NCBI RefSeq assembly: GCF_012952295.1
Contig: NZ_JABBCH010000001.1
Location: 558,001-622,000, forward strand
Length of the DNA stretch: 64,000 nt
Direction: 5' to 3'
Origin: Crystallibacter degradans
GTDB lineage: Bacteria; Actinomycetota; Actinomycetes; Actinomycetales; Micrococcaceae
Below are positions 33,639 through 41,586 of this stretch, piece after piece. The translations under genes were made by a program, and so were the position numbers. Positions within the stretch are counted from its first letter, which is position 1, and each line of letters begins with the position of its first letter. Below the pieces are notes generated by a model. The model was not told where the DNA came from. It saw nothing but the letters and a program-made list of their open reading frames with translations, and made no database searches.

Positions 33639-33838
33639 TCGTCCCAGGCGATCGACACAGCTTCAATGAAGTCCTGGTCGTCGTTGTCCCTGCTGGCGGC
33701 TGCAACGGCGGCGGACTGCCGATGCGCCTCGTCGGCGAACTGCTCGGTTCGCACGTCGGGCACCCACAGCTGGACGGGGCGGTATCCCTGCTCCCGCATC
33801 CGACGCCGATAGTCGTTGACCTTGTCGCGGTCTCGCAT
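33635..33838 (-). CDS. MazE-type antitoxin (DUF3018)
   Basis: 67 residues, start ATG 33838 (MRDRDKVNDYRRRMREQG). Matches the short antitoxin family seen in actinobacteria: YRPVQLWVPDVRT, FADEAHRQSAAVAAAS, DDQDFIEAVS then W-D-E at the end. The N-terminal part binds DNA, the C-terminal part should wrap the toxin. The coupled toxin gene is decayed, so this is an orphan antitoxin that may persist for autoregulation or protection against a related toxin (inference). Confidence 0.78.
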   Translation of the reverse strand: MRDRDKVNDYRRRMREQGYRPVQLWVPDVRTEQFADEAHRQSAAVAAASRDNDDQDFIEAVSIAWDE

Positions 33839-33985
33839 ACAATCCACGTTACCTGTGACGCTGTGGACATGCTTTCGTACGTCCGCGGGCAGCTGCGTCC
33901 ATGAACAGATCAACAGCGTGCGGTCTATGTCTCGCTCACATAGTCCTGCTTTGTTTCCAGACATTCAGCCCACGAGAATAAGTGT

Positions 33986-36397
33986 GTGTTCGATGACGAT
34001 ACCGTTGCTGACGGCCAGGCCACCCTGCCGCTCCTCGACGGCCTGGGAGACGTGACTCTGGCCCATGAGCTCAAAGAGCTCCGCCTTGACAACGCACGAC
34101 TGCGCAAATTGCTTGAGCTTAGCGAAGAGGAAGCCAGAGCCGCGCACAGGGATCAGCCAACCCTGTCGCTGGAAGGCCCTGCAGGCCCAGTGACCAAGAC
34201 TTCGCCGCCGGAGCTGAGGGTGCGGTTTTTCCAGGACCTGTTCCGCGCACGCACCGACATCTTTGCCCTGCGCTGGGAGAATCCCAAGGACGGACGATCC
34301 GGTTGGGTTCCCGCCGTCGCAGGCGGCTGGCGCAAGGGAATGAAGCGTGAGTCGGCCGACTATCTTCGGCTCACCCCCGCCGTCGTCGACGCCCACCTGC
34401 GCGGCCAGCAGCACATCGGCCTGTATCCGCTCGCCGAGGACGATACTTGCTGGTGGGTCGCGGCCGATTTCGACGGCGCGGCAGCCATGCTCGATGCCCT
34501 CGCCTATGTCAAGGCCGCCCGGTTCCGAGGTATCCCGGCCGCCCTCGAGGTCTCCCAGTCCGGGCGCGGCGCCCATGCCTGGATCTTCTTCGCCTCCGCT
34601 ATCGCGGCGGCGAGCGCCCGCGAGCTGGCGACCGGCCTGATCCACGAGGCCATGGGTCTGCGTGGCAGCATGAGCCTTTCCAGCTATGACAGACTATTTC
34701 CGTCCCAGGATATGCATTCGGGCAAGGGGCTGGGGAATCTGATCGCGGCCCCGTTGAACGGTCAGCGGCGCCAGCATGGAACAACCCTGTTCGTGGACAC
34801 CACTACCCTTGAACCCTACGAGGACCAGTGGGCGTACCTATCCAGCTTGGAAAGGTTGTCTTCTGGCGCCGTAGCTCGCCACGTCCGCGCTCTGCCAGCG
34901 GTCCGGTTCGGCCACGACGTACGGCGTCTCGAGTTGCCGAAATCGTCGAAGATCGTTCCGCGTCCGGCACTGATCATCCACGCCAAATTCGACGCCCGGC
35001 TGACGGTCACCGCGACCGAGCTGGGCCCGGCAATGATCTCCGCAGTGAAACATGCCGCATCGATGCCCAATCCAGAGTTCCAGGCCCGCCAGCGCCAGCG
35101 CAGGTCAACATGGAATATCCCACGCTTCCTGCGCAGTTACGATGAAACGCTCGACGGCGACCTGGTCCTGCCTCGCGGCCTACTGCCGTTGCTCGGCCAG
35201 CTGGTAGATTCCTCCGGCAGCTCACTGCGTATCGAGGACCAGCGCTCGTCCGGCACCGCCTACGCGTTCAGCTGTGCAGCCACCCTGCGGCCGGACCAGC
35301 AACAGGCAGTTGAGGACTTGACCCCGAGCGAGCACGGCGTTCTGGTCGCACCTCCGGGCACAGGCAAGACGGTAATCGGTTGCGCCATGATGGCTGCCCG
35401 CGGCGTCTCGACCCTGATCCTGGTGGATCGCAAGGCCCTGGCCGAACAGTGGCGCAAACGCGTCGGCGAGCTGATGGGCGAAAAGTGCGGCCAGATCGGC
35501 GGCGGCCGGACCAAGACCACAGGACGGATCGACGTCGCTCTCCTGCCCACGCTGGCCAGGCGGGAGAGCATCGGCGAACTGACCAAAGAATACGGATTCG
35601 TCATCGCGGACGAGTGCCATCATGTCCCGGCTGCCGCATTCAGCCAGGTCATGGATCAAATTTCGGCGCGCTACTGGCTCGGCCTCACTGCCACTCCGTA
35701 CCGGCGGGACCGCTTGGACGAGCTGATGTTCCACCAGTTGGGCCAGGTGAGACACACCATGGCGCTGCAGGATCCTGAAAAGTTGCCCCGCGAGGGCAAC
35801 GAGATTCCGTCGCCGGTTCTGTCGCTGAAGGTCCATCCGACGTCGTACACCTACAGCGGCGACGCCGATCCAAGCGCGCCGGGCGGGATCTCCAAGATCT
35901 ACAAGGATCTTGTCGCCGACGAGGCGCGACTGCAGCAGATTGTCGACGACGTCATGGCGGCGCACCAACAGCAGGCCAAGATCCTGCTGCTCACCACGTG
36001 GAAGACTCACTTGGACCAGTTCGCCGAGCGCTTCCGGGCGGCCGGTCTGGCTCCCTTGGTCTTCAGCGGAGCCATGAAGGCGAAGGCGCGGCAGGAAGCC
36101 GTCGCCCATTTGGCCGCGGTCGACAATGCCGGTCCCCTGCTGGTGCTCGGCACCGGCTCCTATATCGGCGAAGGCTTCGACTGCCCACAGCTGGACACCC
36201 TGTTCCTCGCCGCGCCAATATCCTTCAAGGGCAGGCTCGTCCAGTATGCCGGGCGCATCACCAGACCATATCCTGGCAAAACTGTGGCTACGGTCCACGA
36301 CTACCACGACGAACTCACGCCTGTGCTGGCCGCATCTTTGAACAGGCGCGCGCCGGGGTACGTATCGCTCGGATTCTCCGACCCGAGGAGGGCCTAA
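33986..36397 (+). CDS. Archaeo-eukaryotic primase (TOTE type) fused to a superfamily-2 helicase
   Basis: 803 residues, GTG start. A short coiled coil (HELKELRLDNARLRKLLELS, residues 28-47) leads to an AEP-type primase domain, about 75-330: LRVRFFQDLFRARTDIFALR, HIGLYPLAEDDTCWW, catalytic pair D161-F-D163, SQSGRGAHAWIFF with His197, SYDRLFPSQD and WAYLSSLERL. This is the primase of TOTE conflict systems as I recall them. The C-terminal part is an SF2 helicase: Walker A APPGTGKT (about 455), DECHH (about 541), GLTATPYRRD, and QYAGRITRPYPG (about 752). In family members I remember a Cys cluster after the first strand; it is absent here. Likely DNA repair or conflict role; no partner genes are visible. 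Confidence 0.82.
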   Translation: MFDDDTVADGQATLPLLDGLGDVTLAHELKELRLDNARLRKLLELSEEEARAAHRDQPTLSLEGPAGPVTKTSPPELRVRFFQDLFRARTDIFALRWENPKDGRSGWVPAVAGGWRKGMKRESADYLRLTPAVVDAHLRGQQHIGLYPLAEDDTCWWVAADFDGAAAMLDALAYVKAARFRGIPAALEVSQSGRGAHAWIFFASAIAAASARELATGLIHEAMGLRGSMSLSSYDRLFPSQDMHSGKGLGNLIAAPLNGQRRQHGTTLFVDTTTLEPYEDQWAYLSSLERLSSGAVARHVRALPAVRFGHDVRRLELPKSSKIVPRPALIIHAKFDARLTVTATELGPAMISAVKHAASMPNPEFQARQRQRRSTWNIPRFLRSYDETLDGDLVLPRGLLPLLGQLVDSSGSSLRIEDQRSSGTAYAFSCAATLRPDQQQAVEDLTPSEHGVLVAPPGTGKTVIGCAMMAARGVSTLILVDRKALAEQWRKRVGELMGEKCGQIGGGRTKTTGRIDVALLPTLARRESIGELTKEYGFVIADECHHVPAAAFSQVMDQISARYWLGLTATPYRRDRLDELMFHQLGQVRHTMALQDPEKLPREGNEIPSPVLSLKVHPTSYTYSGDADPSAPGGISKIYKDLVADEARLQQIVDDVMAAHQQQAKILLLTTWKTHLDQFAERFRAAGLAPLVFSGAMKAKARQEAVAHLAAVDNAGPLLVLGTGSYIGEGFDCPQLDTLFLAAPISFKGRLVQYAGRITRPYPGKTVATVHDYHDELTPVLAASLNRRAPGYVSLGFSDPRRA

Positions 36398-36472
36398 GAG
36401 ACAAGTCGGACTGACGGTGGTACTCCAGACCGGGATCAGGAAAGCCCACGTCGCCGGCGGCGCCCAGCTGCC

Positions 36473-36634
36473 TCAGAGCGGCTTTTTAGCCAACTCGCGA
36501 ATCCACTCAGGTGTTTCTTGTCCGAGCTTTCGGTCGGTGGTTACCCAGAGACGGGCAGCTCTGATCCTGATACGCTCCTGCTGCGGAGTTCTGGTCGCTG
36601 TAGACGCCGGCTTTGCCTTGCACTTGCGCGGCAT
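36473..36634 (-). CDS. Small basic protein
   Basis: 53 codons from ATG 36634 (MPRKCKAKPAST) to TGA 36473-36475, with codon use of a real gene and a hydrophilic helix QQERIRIRAARLWVTTDRKL. It follows the 144-residue membrane protein on the same strand after 63 bp, so the two may be an operon. No family recognised. Confidence 0.45.
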   Translation of the reverse strand: MPRKCKAKPASTATRTPQQERIRIRAARLWVTTDRKLGQETPEWIRELAKKPL

Positions 36635-36697
36635 AACGGTGCTCATTGATCGACCTCGATTCCTTCATCGTTGCATCCATTGTCTCTTGCCTTCAGG

Positions 36698-37132
36698 CTA
36701 CCGTCCAGAACGCCACCATCGCTTCCGCTGTGGCAACTCCGGCGCACGGAAATCGTTCTTAGCCACATTGTCCACTGCTGCCAGCTTGATGAGTGCGGCC
36801 TCCTCCTCGCCGGCCAGCTTGCTGCGGGCCAGCAGATCAAGCACGCCCAGGCCTGTCTCCTTGCGGAACGGATCATCGGACAAGGACGCGTCCAGGGCCC
36901 ACTGGGCACGCTCCCACCACTGCGACCGTTCGTCGGCCTCCGCCTTCTGTTCCAGAGCAGCGCGGTCCGCTTCCGCCTTCTGATCGAGGGATTTCCAGCC
37001 GATCCAAGCGGTGATCCCTGCGGCCAGCAGGACCGCCATTGGACCGAACGAAGCTACGATCTCCCACCATTGAGGGTGGCCATTCGAAACGATGACAACA
37101 TCGACCGGTTCGGTCACCTCCTGGAGGATCAT
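36698..37132 (-). CDS. Membrane-anchored coiled-coil protein
   Basis: 144 residues. One membrane helix (ASFGPMAVLLAAGITAWIGW, about 28-47) followed by a coiled coil rich in Lys/Glu/Ala (SLDQKAEADRAALEQKAEAD) and a helical tail LGVLDLLARSKLAGEEEAAL. No family known. Situated between the primase-helicase and the duplicated amidase scrap, in a mobile-looking area. Single-pass topology with the coil in the cytoplasm is most likely. Confidence 0.6.
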   Translation of the reverse strand: MILQEVTEPVDVVIVSNGHPQWWEIVASFGPMAVLLAAGITAWIGWKSLDQKAEADRAALEQKAEADERSQWWERAQWALDASLSDDPFRKETGLGVLDLLARSKLAGEEEAALIKLAAVDNVAKNDFRAPELPQRKRWWRSGR

Positions 37133-37214
37133 TGATTCATCCTAGGAGACTGGGGAGTCAGCCGCGGAAGACACACGAGCAGTTGTGCATAAGCTGTGAG
37201 AGCACTGTTTCGAG

Positions 37215-37450
37215 CTAGTACAAGCTACTTGGTCGAAACGAAGTTCCCGACCACCACCGCCCCATTACCTCAGTCTGCAGATCCACGCCTGCGAGCATGT
37301 CGTCGTCGTTGGTCAGTTCCTTCTCGTTGTGCGAGATGCCCTCAACGCTGGGCACGAAAAGCATGATCGTCGGGACGATGTCCTTCATGTTCGTCGAATC
37401 GTGCCCGGCCAGCGTGCGAACGGTTCCGTAGGGCAGTTCCAGCGCCCCCG
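37215..37450 (-). pseudogene. Duplicate of the C-terminal end of the M20 amidase
   Basis: Bases 37232-37450 repeat 38480-38697, the last about 72 codons of the carbamoylase gene at 38474-39757, with roughly 90 percent identity by eye (LELPYGTVRTLAGHDSTNMK and ISHNEKELTNDDDM are retained). Similarity stops sharply at 37450, and the last codons have shifted to a different end (GTSFRPSSLY). No catalytic region; a dead copy. Confidence 0.8.
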
Positions 37451-37552
37451 TTGGCCGCATAGGGAACTGCACCTCGGAAAATCAGACTCAGAATTTCGAG
37501 TCCAACTTTCGGGGTGCAGTTCAACGCCGGCGCTCTCCTCGTCTCGCCGTGG

Positions 37553-37969
37553 TTACAACTGAACGGCGCCAATCTGCTGCATCAGTTTCAGCATGTCCGT
37601 CGCTCCCCAATGCTCGACCACTTTGCCGTTCTGAACACGGATGATGTCGATGCCGGCGAACTCCACAGTGTTGCCGGTGGGGGCAGTCCCCATCAGTTCG
37701 CCCTGGTGGGTACCGGTGAGGACGACCCGGGCCGCCTCCAGGTCCCCATCAGTCATCGTGGGTTCGATAGTCTTCGCCTTGATGTCAGGGAAAGCCTTCC
37801 TGAAGGTGTCAACGTAGAATCTGATGCCGTCCAGACCTGACGGCTGCCCCGGCATGGGCTCCTCATGATCCGTGTAGCTCTCACTGCCCAGCTCGTCGAT
37901 CAGGTCCAGGTTCCCTCCCTCCATGATTTCCCGGTAGAACCGCTCGATAAGTCCTGATCCGCGTGCCAT
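37553..37969 (-). CDS. SnoaL-like / NTF2-fold protein (ester cyclase type)
   Basis: 138 residues from ATG 37969 with GAAGGAG 8 bases upstream. Small cone-shaped alpha+beta barrel family: LIERFYREIMEGGNLDLIDEL, YVDTFRKAFPDIKAKTIEPT, VVLTGTHQGELMGTAPTGN, VEFAGIDIIRVQNGKVVEHWG. Members are cyclases, hydrolases or ligand binders. It sits between the duplicated amidase ends, so it may have come with the rearrangement. Substrate unknown. Confidence 0.8.
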   Translation of the reverse strand: MARGSGLIERFYREIMEGGNLDLIDELGSESYTDHEEPMPGQPSGLDGIRFYVDTFRKAFPDIKAKTIEPTMTDGDLEAARVVLTGTHQGELMGTAPTGNTVEFAGIDIIRVQNGKVVEHWGATDMLKLMQQIGAVQL

Positions 37970-38131
37970 GATCCGCTCCTTCGCTGGCTGCAAATCCCCC
38001 GATTCGATGATCCCACCGGCGGCATGGCGACACGCCGCCGCAGGGGCGCGCTTTAGCTGCGGGTGTGAACGCTGACCGCTGGGACTACATCTTCTCCATG
38101 ATCAGCAACTTCCGGGCACGCCCACCAGTTT

Positions 38132-38142
38132 TCGTATTACGA
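38132..38142. promoter_or_regulatory. Operator-like palindrome at the RHH gene
   Basis: TCGTA-T-TACGA lies 8 bases upstream of the ribbon-helix-helix start codon. Small RHH antitoxins usually repress their own promoter from such sites. Confidence 0.35.
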
Positions 38143-38149
38143 TATTGTC

Positions 38150-38413
38150 ATGGATGCAGACGAGACAATCAATGGCGTTCCGGTCTCCGAGGAGCAGATC
38201 GCGCAATGGGCAGCCGAGGCCGAAGCTGGGTACGACGTCGACGCATTGAAGAAGCGGGGCCGAGGAAGGCCCGGGCGGGGCACAGAGCCATCGCAGGTCA
38301 TCGCGCTTCGTCTCACCTCGGAAGAGCTCGCCGCTATCGACGATCGGGCGGCATATGAAGGGAAGACGCGTTCCGAGGTCATCCGCGAAGCGCTGGCGAC
38401 GTTCGCTGCGTAA
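38150..38413 (+). CDS. Ribbon-helix-helix (CopG-type) protein, orphan antitoxin-like
   Basis: 87 residues. The acidic N-terminal half (MDADETINGVPVSEEQIAQW) precedes KKRGRGRPGRG and a C-terminal RHH fold: SQVIALRLTSEELAAIDDRA and TRSEVIREALATF. This architecture is typical of antitoxin-like regulators in actinobacteria, where a toxin gene usually touches it. None is found here: the next frame belongs to the convergent amidase and upstream is non-coding. Probably an orphan DNA-binding protein that autoregulates. Confidence 0.75.
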   Translation: MDADETINGVPVSEEQIAQWAAEAEAGYDVDALKKRGRGRPGRGTEPSQVIALRLTSEELAAIDDRAAYEGKTRSEVIREALATFAA

Positions 38414-38473
38414 CCGATCAGAGCGGCCTCCAGTACCTTCCGGCTCGCTACTACGGCGTCACGCGCAGCCTGA

Positions 38474-39757
38474 CTAAGGCGAAACGAAGTCCCCTAGCAC
38501 CACGCGCCCCAGCACCTCGGTGAGCAGATCCACGCCGGCGAGCATGTCGTCGTCGTTGGTCAGTTCCTTCTCGTTGTGCGAGATGCCCTCGACGCTGGGC
38601 ACGAACAGCATGATCGTCGGGACGATGTCCTTCATGTTTGTCGAGTCATGCCCGGCCAGCGTCCGGACGGTTCCGTACGGCAGTTCCAGCGCTTCGGCGC
38701 TCTTGGCGGCAAGGCGCATGCCGGCCTCGTCGTAGGCTTTGGCAGCCCAGACATGTTCGGCGCCGCGTTCGATCCGCACGCTCGCCTTCCGCTCGATCTC
38801 GGCGACCCGGCGGTGCAGTTCGGCGTCGGCGGCGGCCAGCACATCGGGGTCGGTGCTGCGCACATCGACAAGCAGCTCCACCCGGCTGGCCACCACCACG
38901 GGCGAGTTCGGGTAGACCGTGAACTCCCCGCAGGAGGTGATGACGGAATGCTCGTCGGTACTGAACTCGTCGGCGATCTCCCGCGCGGCGACCACCAGCG
39001 AGGATGCCCCGAGCAGCGCGTCATGCCGGTCGGCGATCACGGTGGCGCCGGTGTGCGCCTGCTCCCCGTGCACGATGAACTCGTACTTGTTCGCACCCCA
39101 GGTGGATTCGACCAGGCCGATGGTCAGTCCGGCGTCCTCGAGCGACCGGCCCTGCTCGATGTGGATCTCCACATACGCGGCAAGGTCCAGCGAGAAATCG
39201 CCGATGGTACCGATGGCCTCCAGCGCCTCGCGGACGGTGGTACCGTGCGGATCCGTGGTGGCCAGCACCTGCTCGGCGGGCAGCTTGCCGGTGAACACGG
39301 AACTGCCCATCATGGAGGGCTTGAACCGGCAGCCTTCCTCGTTGAACCAGTTGATGACGGCGATGTTGAACGCCGGCTCGGTGCCCTCTGCCGCCAGCCG
39401 TTGCTGCAGCCGGATCGCCGCATGAGCTCCGGCCAGCACACCATAAGCGCCGTCGAACCGTCCGCCCAGCGGCTGCGAGTCCAGGTGCGAGCCCACCGCG
39501 ATGTACGGGGCGCCGGGCTTCAGTTCAAGCAGCGCGAACTGGTTTCCCACCGCGTCGTAGCGGACGTCGAAGCCGTGGCCTTCCACCAGGCCCCGGAACC
39601 AGGTCCGCGTCTGGCCGTCGACCAGCGTCCCCGCCTGCCGGTCCACTCCCCCACCAGCCGTTGCCCCGAACGTGCTCATCGAGCGGAAGTCGTGCAGGAA
39701 GGCGCTGGCCTCGTCGCCGGAAACGGACGGGGCGGACTGCGCGGAGGTGGTGGTCAT
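38474..39757 (-). CDS. Zn-dependent amidohydrolase, allantoate/N-carbamoyl-amino-acid type (M20 family)
   Basis: 427 residues. Dinuclear-metal amidase of the hydantoinase/carbamoylase family: GSHLDSQPLGGRFDGAYGVL (metal Asp), VINWFNEEGCRF (metal Glu), YVEIHIEQGRSLEDA (metal His and Glu), GEQAHTGATVIADRHDAL for the lid domain, and SHNEKELT near the end. It hydrolyses N-carbamoyl, allantoate-like or N-formyl amino acids, releasing ammonia and CO2 or formate. Last gene of the MFS-ThDP-amidohydrolase operon on the minus strand (41-bp gap). Its C-terminal part is duplicated at 37.2 kb. Confidence 0.87.
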   Translation of the reverse strand: MTTTSAQSAPSVSGDEASAFLHDFRSMSTFGATAGGGVDRQAGTLVDGQTRTWFRGLVEGHGFDVRYDAVGNQFALLELKPGAPYIAVGSHLDSQPLGGRFDGAYGVLAGAHAAIRLQQRLAAEGTEPAFNIAVINWFNEEGCRFKPSMMGSSVFTGKLPAEQVLATTDPHGTTVREALEAIGTIGDFSLDLAAYVEIHIEQGRSLEDAGLTIGLVESTWGANKYEFIVHGEQAHTGATVIADRHDALLGASSLVVAAREIADEFSTDEHSVITSCGEFTVYPNSPVVVASRVELLVDVRSTDPDVLAAADAELHRRVAEIERKASVRIERGAEHVWAAKAYDEAGMRLAAKSAEALELPYGTVRTLAGHDSTNMKDIVPTIMLFVPSVEGISHNEKELTNDDDMLAGVDLLTEVLGRVVLGDFVSP

Positions 39758-39798
39758 GAGTGGAATCCTAACGGCTCGGTCTGACGTGTGGATGTTGA

Positions 39799-41586
39799 TC
39801 AGCGAACGACGGCGGCGCCCGGCTCGGGCGCGAAGAGAGACTCGGGTGCGGGGCTAGTAATGCGGCCGGACTCTGGGCCAGCAGCGGAGCGGGTCCTCGG
39901 GGCGGCAGCGGCGTCCGAAGCCGTGCCTGCGCCCAGCCTGTCGTAGCTGAATTCGCCGCCGACGATCGTGGCCAGCACCTGAAGGTCGGAGATGTCCGGC
40001 GCGTCCAGCGGCGACCCGGAGAGCACGGCGAAGTCCGCCAGCTTCCCCCGGCTCAGTGTGCCCTTCTGGTCGGCAGTGCCCGTGGCCCGGGCAGCCCAGT
40101 CCGTGTAGGTCCGCAGCGCTTCCTCGGCGGTGAGGCCCTCGGCCGCTCCCCCAAGGATCTTGCCCTGTTCGGTGCGCCGGTCCACCCAGGACTGCATCGC
40201 ACGCAGCACGTTGTTGTCGGCCACGGGCAGGTCGGAGCTGCCGGCCACGAGAATACCGGCGTCCACCAGCGAGCGCCCCCGGTACAGCCAGCCTTCGCGC
40301 TCCGGCCCTACCAGTGCGGCGAACTGGTCGCCGAGCGGACCGATGAACGCTGCCTGCGGGGCGACGGCGATCCCGGCGGCGGCGACAGGCGCCAGCTGGT
40401 CCGGCCGGGCGATGCCGAAGTGCTCGATCCGGTTGGGCAGGTGGTTCCGGCCGTAGCGCTCCTGGCAGCCAACAATAATCTCGGTGGCCAGGTCGATGGC
40501 CGCGTCGCCGATCGCATGCAGCGCGATCGGCCAGCCGGCCCGGTAGGCGGCGTCGACGCGTTCGCGGTAGGCCTCGGGCGAATCCAGCAGGTAACCGGTA
40601 TTGTGCTGGTGCCCGCAGTAGTCCTCGGTCACCGCGGCGGTCGCGCCCAGCAGCGAGCCGTCCATAAACACCTTCACCGGCCCCAGCGACACCCACTCGT
40701 CGCCGAAACCCGCCACGGCGCCGAGGTCCAGTCCGCGGCCGGAGCCGGTCCCGTGCATATCCGCCGCGTTTGCCTCGATCGGCCGCAGCGAATCCAGGGC
40801 GGGCATCAGCTGCGCGCGGGCGTGCAGCTTTCCGGACCGCTTGGCCGTCAGATACGCCTGCACTTCCACCGGGCTGTGCCCGATCCAGCCGCCGCCGATG
40901 CCGGCTTCGGTGAAGCTGGTGATGCCTTCGGCTGCGTAGCGCGTGGTCGCTGCGTCCAGCGCCTCGACAATCCGCTCCACCGGATACGGCAGCAGCAGGT
41001 TCTGAATCAGCTGCTGGGCGGACTCTTCAACCACCCCAGTTGGATACCCGTCGGCCCCGCGCAGCACGGCACCGCCGGTGGGGTCGGTGAAGCCGGGCTC
41101 GAAGACGCCGGCCAGCCGCAGCGTGGCGGAGTTGGTGATGGACAGATGTCCGGAGACGTGCCGCAGGTACAGTGGCCGGTCGCCGGTGATCTCGTCCAGC
41201 CGCCGAATGTCCGGGAAAGCCCCGCCGTGGTGCTTGTGGTTGAAGCCGGTGCCGTTAACCCAGGAGTCAGGGGCGCCGCCGGGCAACGCATCCAGCCGTC
41301 GCACCTCGGCTTCGAGCAGCGCGTAGAGCTCCTCAAGCCCGCGGGCCTGCTCCAGTTCAACGGCGCCCAGGCCCAGCCCCCACCACGTGGTGTGGCAGTG
41401 CGCGTCGATGAAACCGGGCACCACGGTGGCGCCGCCCAGCGAGACTTCCCGCTCGGCTGTGCACCCCTCAAGCTCCTCGTCGAAGCCGGCGATCCGCCCG
41501 CCGAGTACGCCCACGGAAGTGGCCCGGGGACGGTCGGCTTCAAGGGTGATGATGTCGGCGTCGCGCAGGATCAGGTCCAGTTTCAT
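39799..41586 (-). CDS. Amidohydrolase of the YtcJ type
   Basis: 595 residues; start ATG 41586 overlaps the ThDP-enzyme stop (ATGA). Metal-dependent amidohydrolase: metal His pair in PGFIDAHCHTTWWG, the middle AFPD/NGTGFNHKHHGG motif, HAIGDAAIDLATEI (His and Asp), NRIEHFGIARPDQL, and VAGSSDLPVADNNVL (Asp). The YtcJ/LAF3 branch hydrolyses amide or imide bonds; individual substrates are mostly unknown. Pro/Ala/Arg-rich C-terminal tail after residue 560 is unusual. In this operon it could act upstream of the carbamoylase. Confidence 0.86.
   Translation of the reverse strand: MKLDLILRDADIITLEADRPRATSVGVLGGRIAGFDEELEGCTAEREVSLGGATVVPGFIDAHCHTTWWGLGLGAVELEQARGLEELYALLEAEVRRLDALPGGAPDSWVNGTGFNHKHHGGAFPDIRRLDEITGDRPLYLRHVSGHLSITNSATLRLAGVFEPGFTDPTGGAVLRGADGYPTGVVEESAQQLIQNLLLPYPVERIVEALDAATTRYAAEGITSFTEAGIGGGWIGHSPVEVQAYLTAKRSGKLHARAQLMPALDSLRPIEANAADMHGTGSGRGLDLGAVAGFGDEWVSLGPVKVFMDGSLLGATAAVTEDYCGHQHNTGYLLDSPEAYRERVDAAYRAGWPIALHAIGDAAIDLATEIIVGCQERYGRNHLPNRIEHFGIARPDQLAPVAAAGIAVAPQAAFIGPLGDQFAALVGPEREGWLYRGRSLVDAGILVAGSSDLPVADNNVLRAMQSWVDRRTEQGKILGGAAEGLTAEEALRTYTDWAARATGTADQKGTLSRGKLADFAVLSGSPLDAPDISDLQVLATIVGGEFSYDRLGAGTASDAAAAPRTRSAAGPESGRITSPAPESLFAPEPGAAVVR

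Noticed and set aside
33440-33904. A 154-codon plus-strand frame over the antitoxin/toxin pair
   Set aside because: The minus strand gives a known antitoxin family and recognisable toxin pieces; the plus frame does not.
35222-36307. A 361-codon minus-strand frame within the primase-helicase gene
   Set aside because: Helicase motifs on the plus strand are continuous across it; the minus frame has no start context or family.
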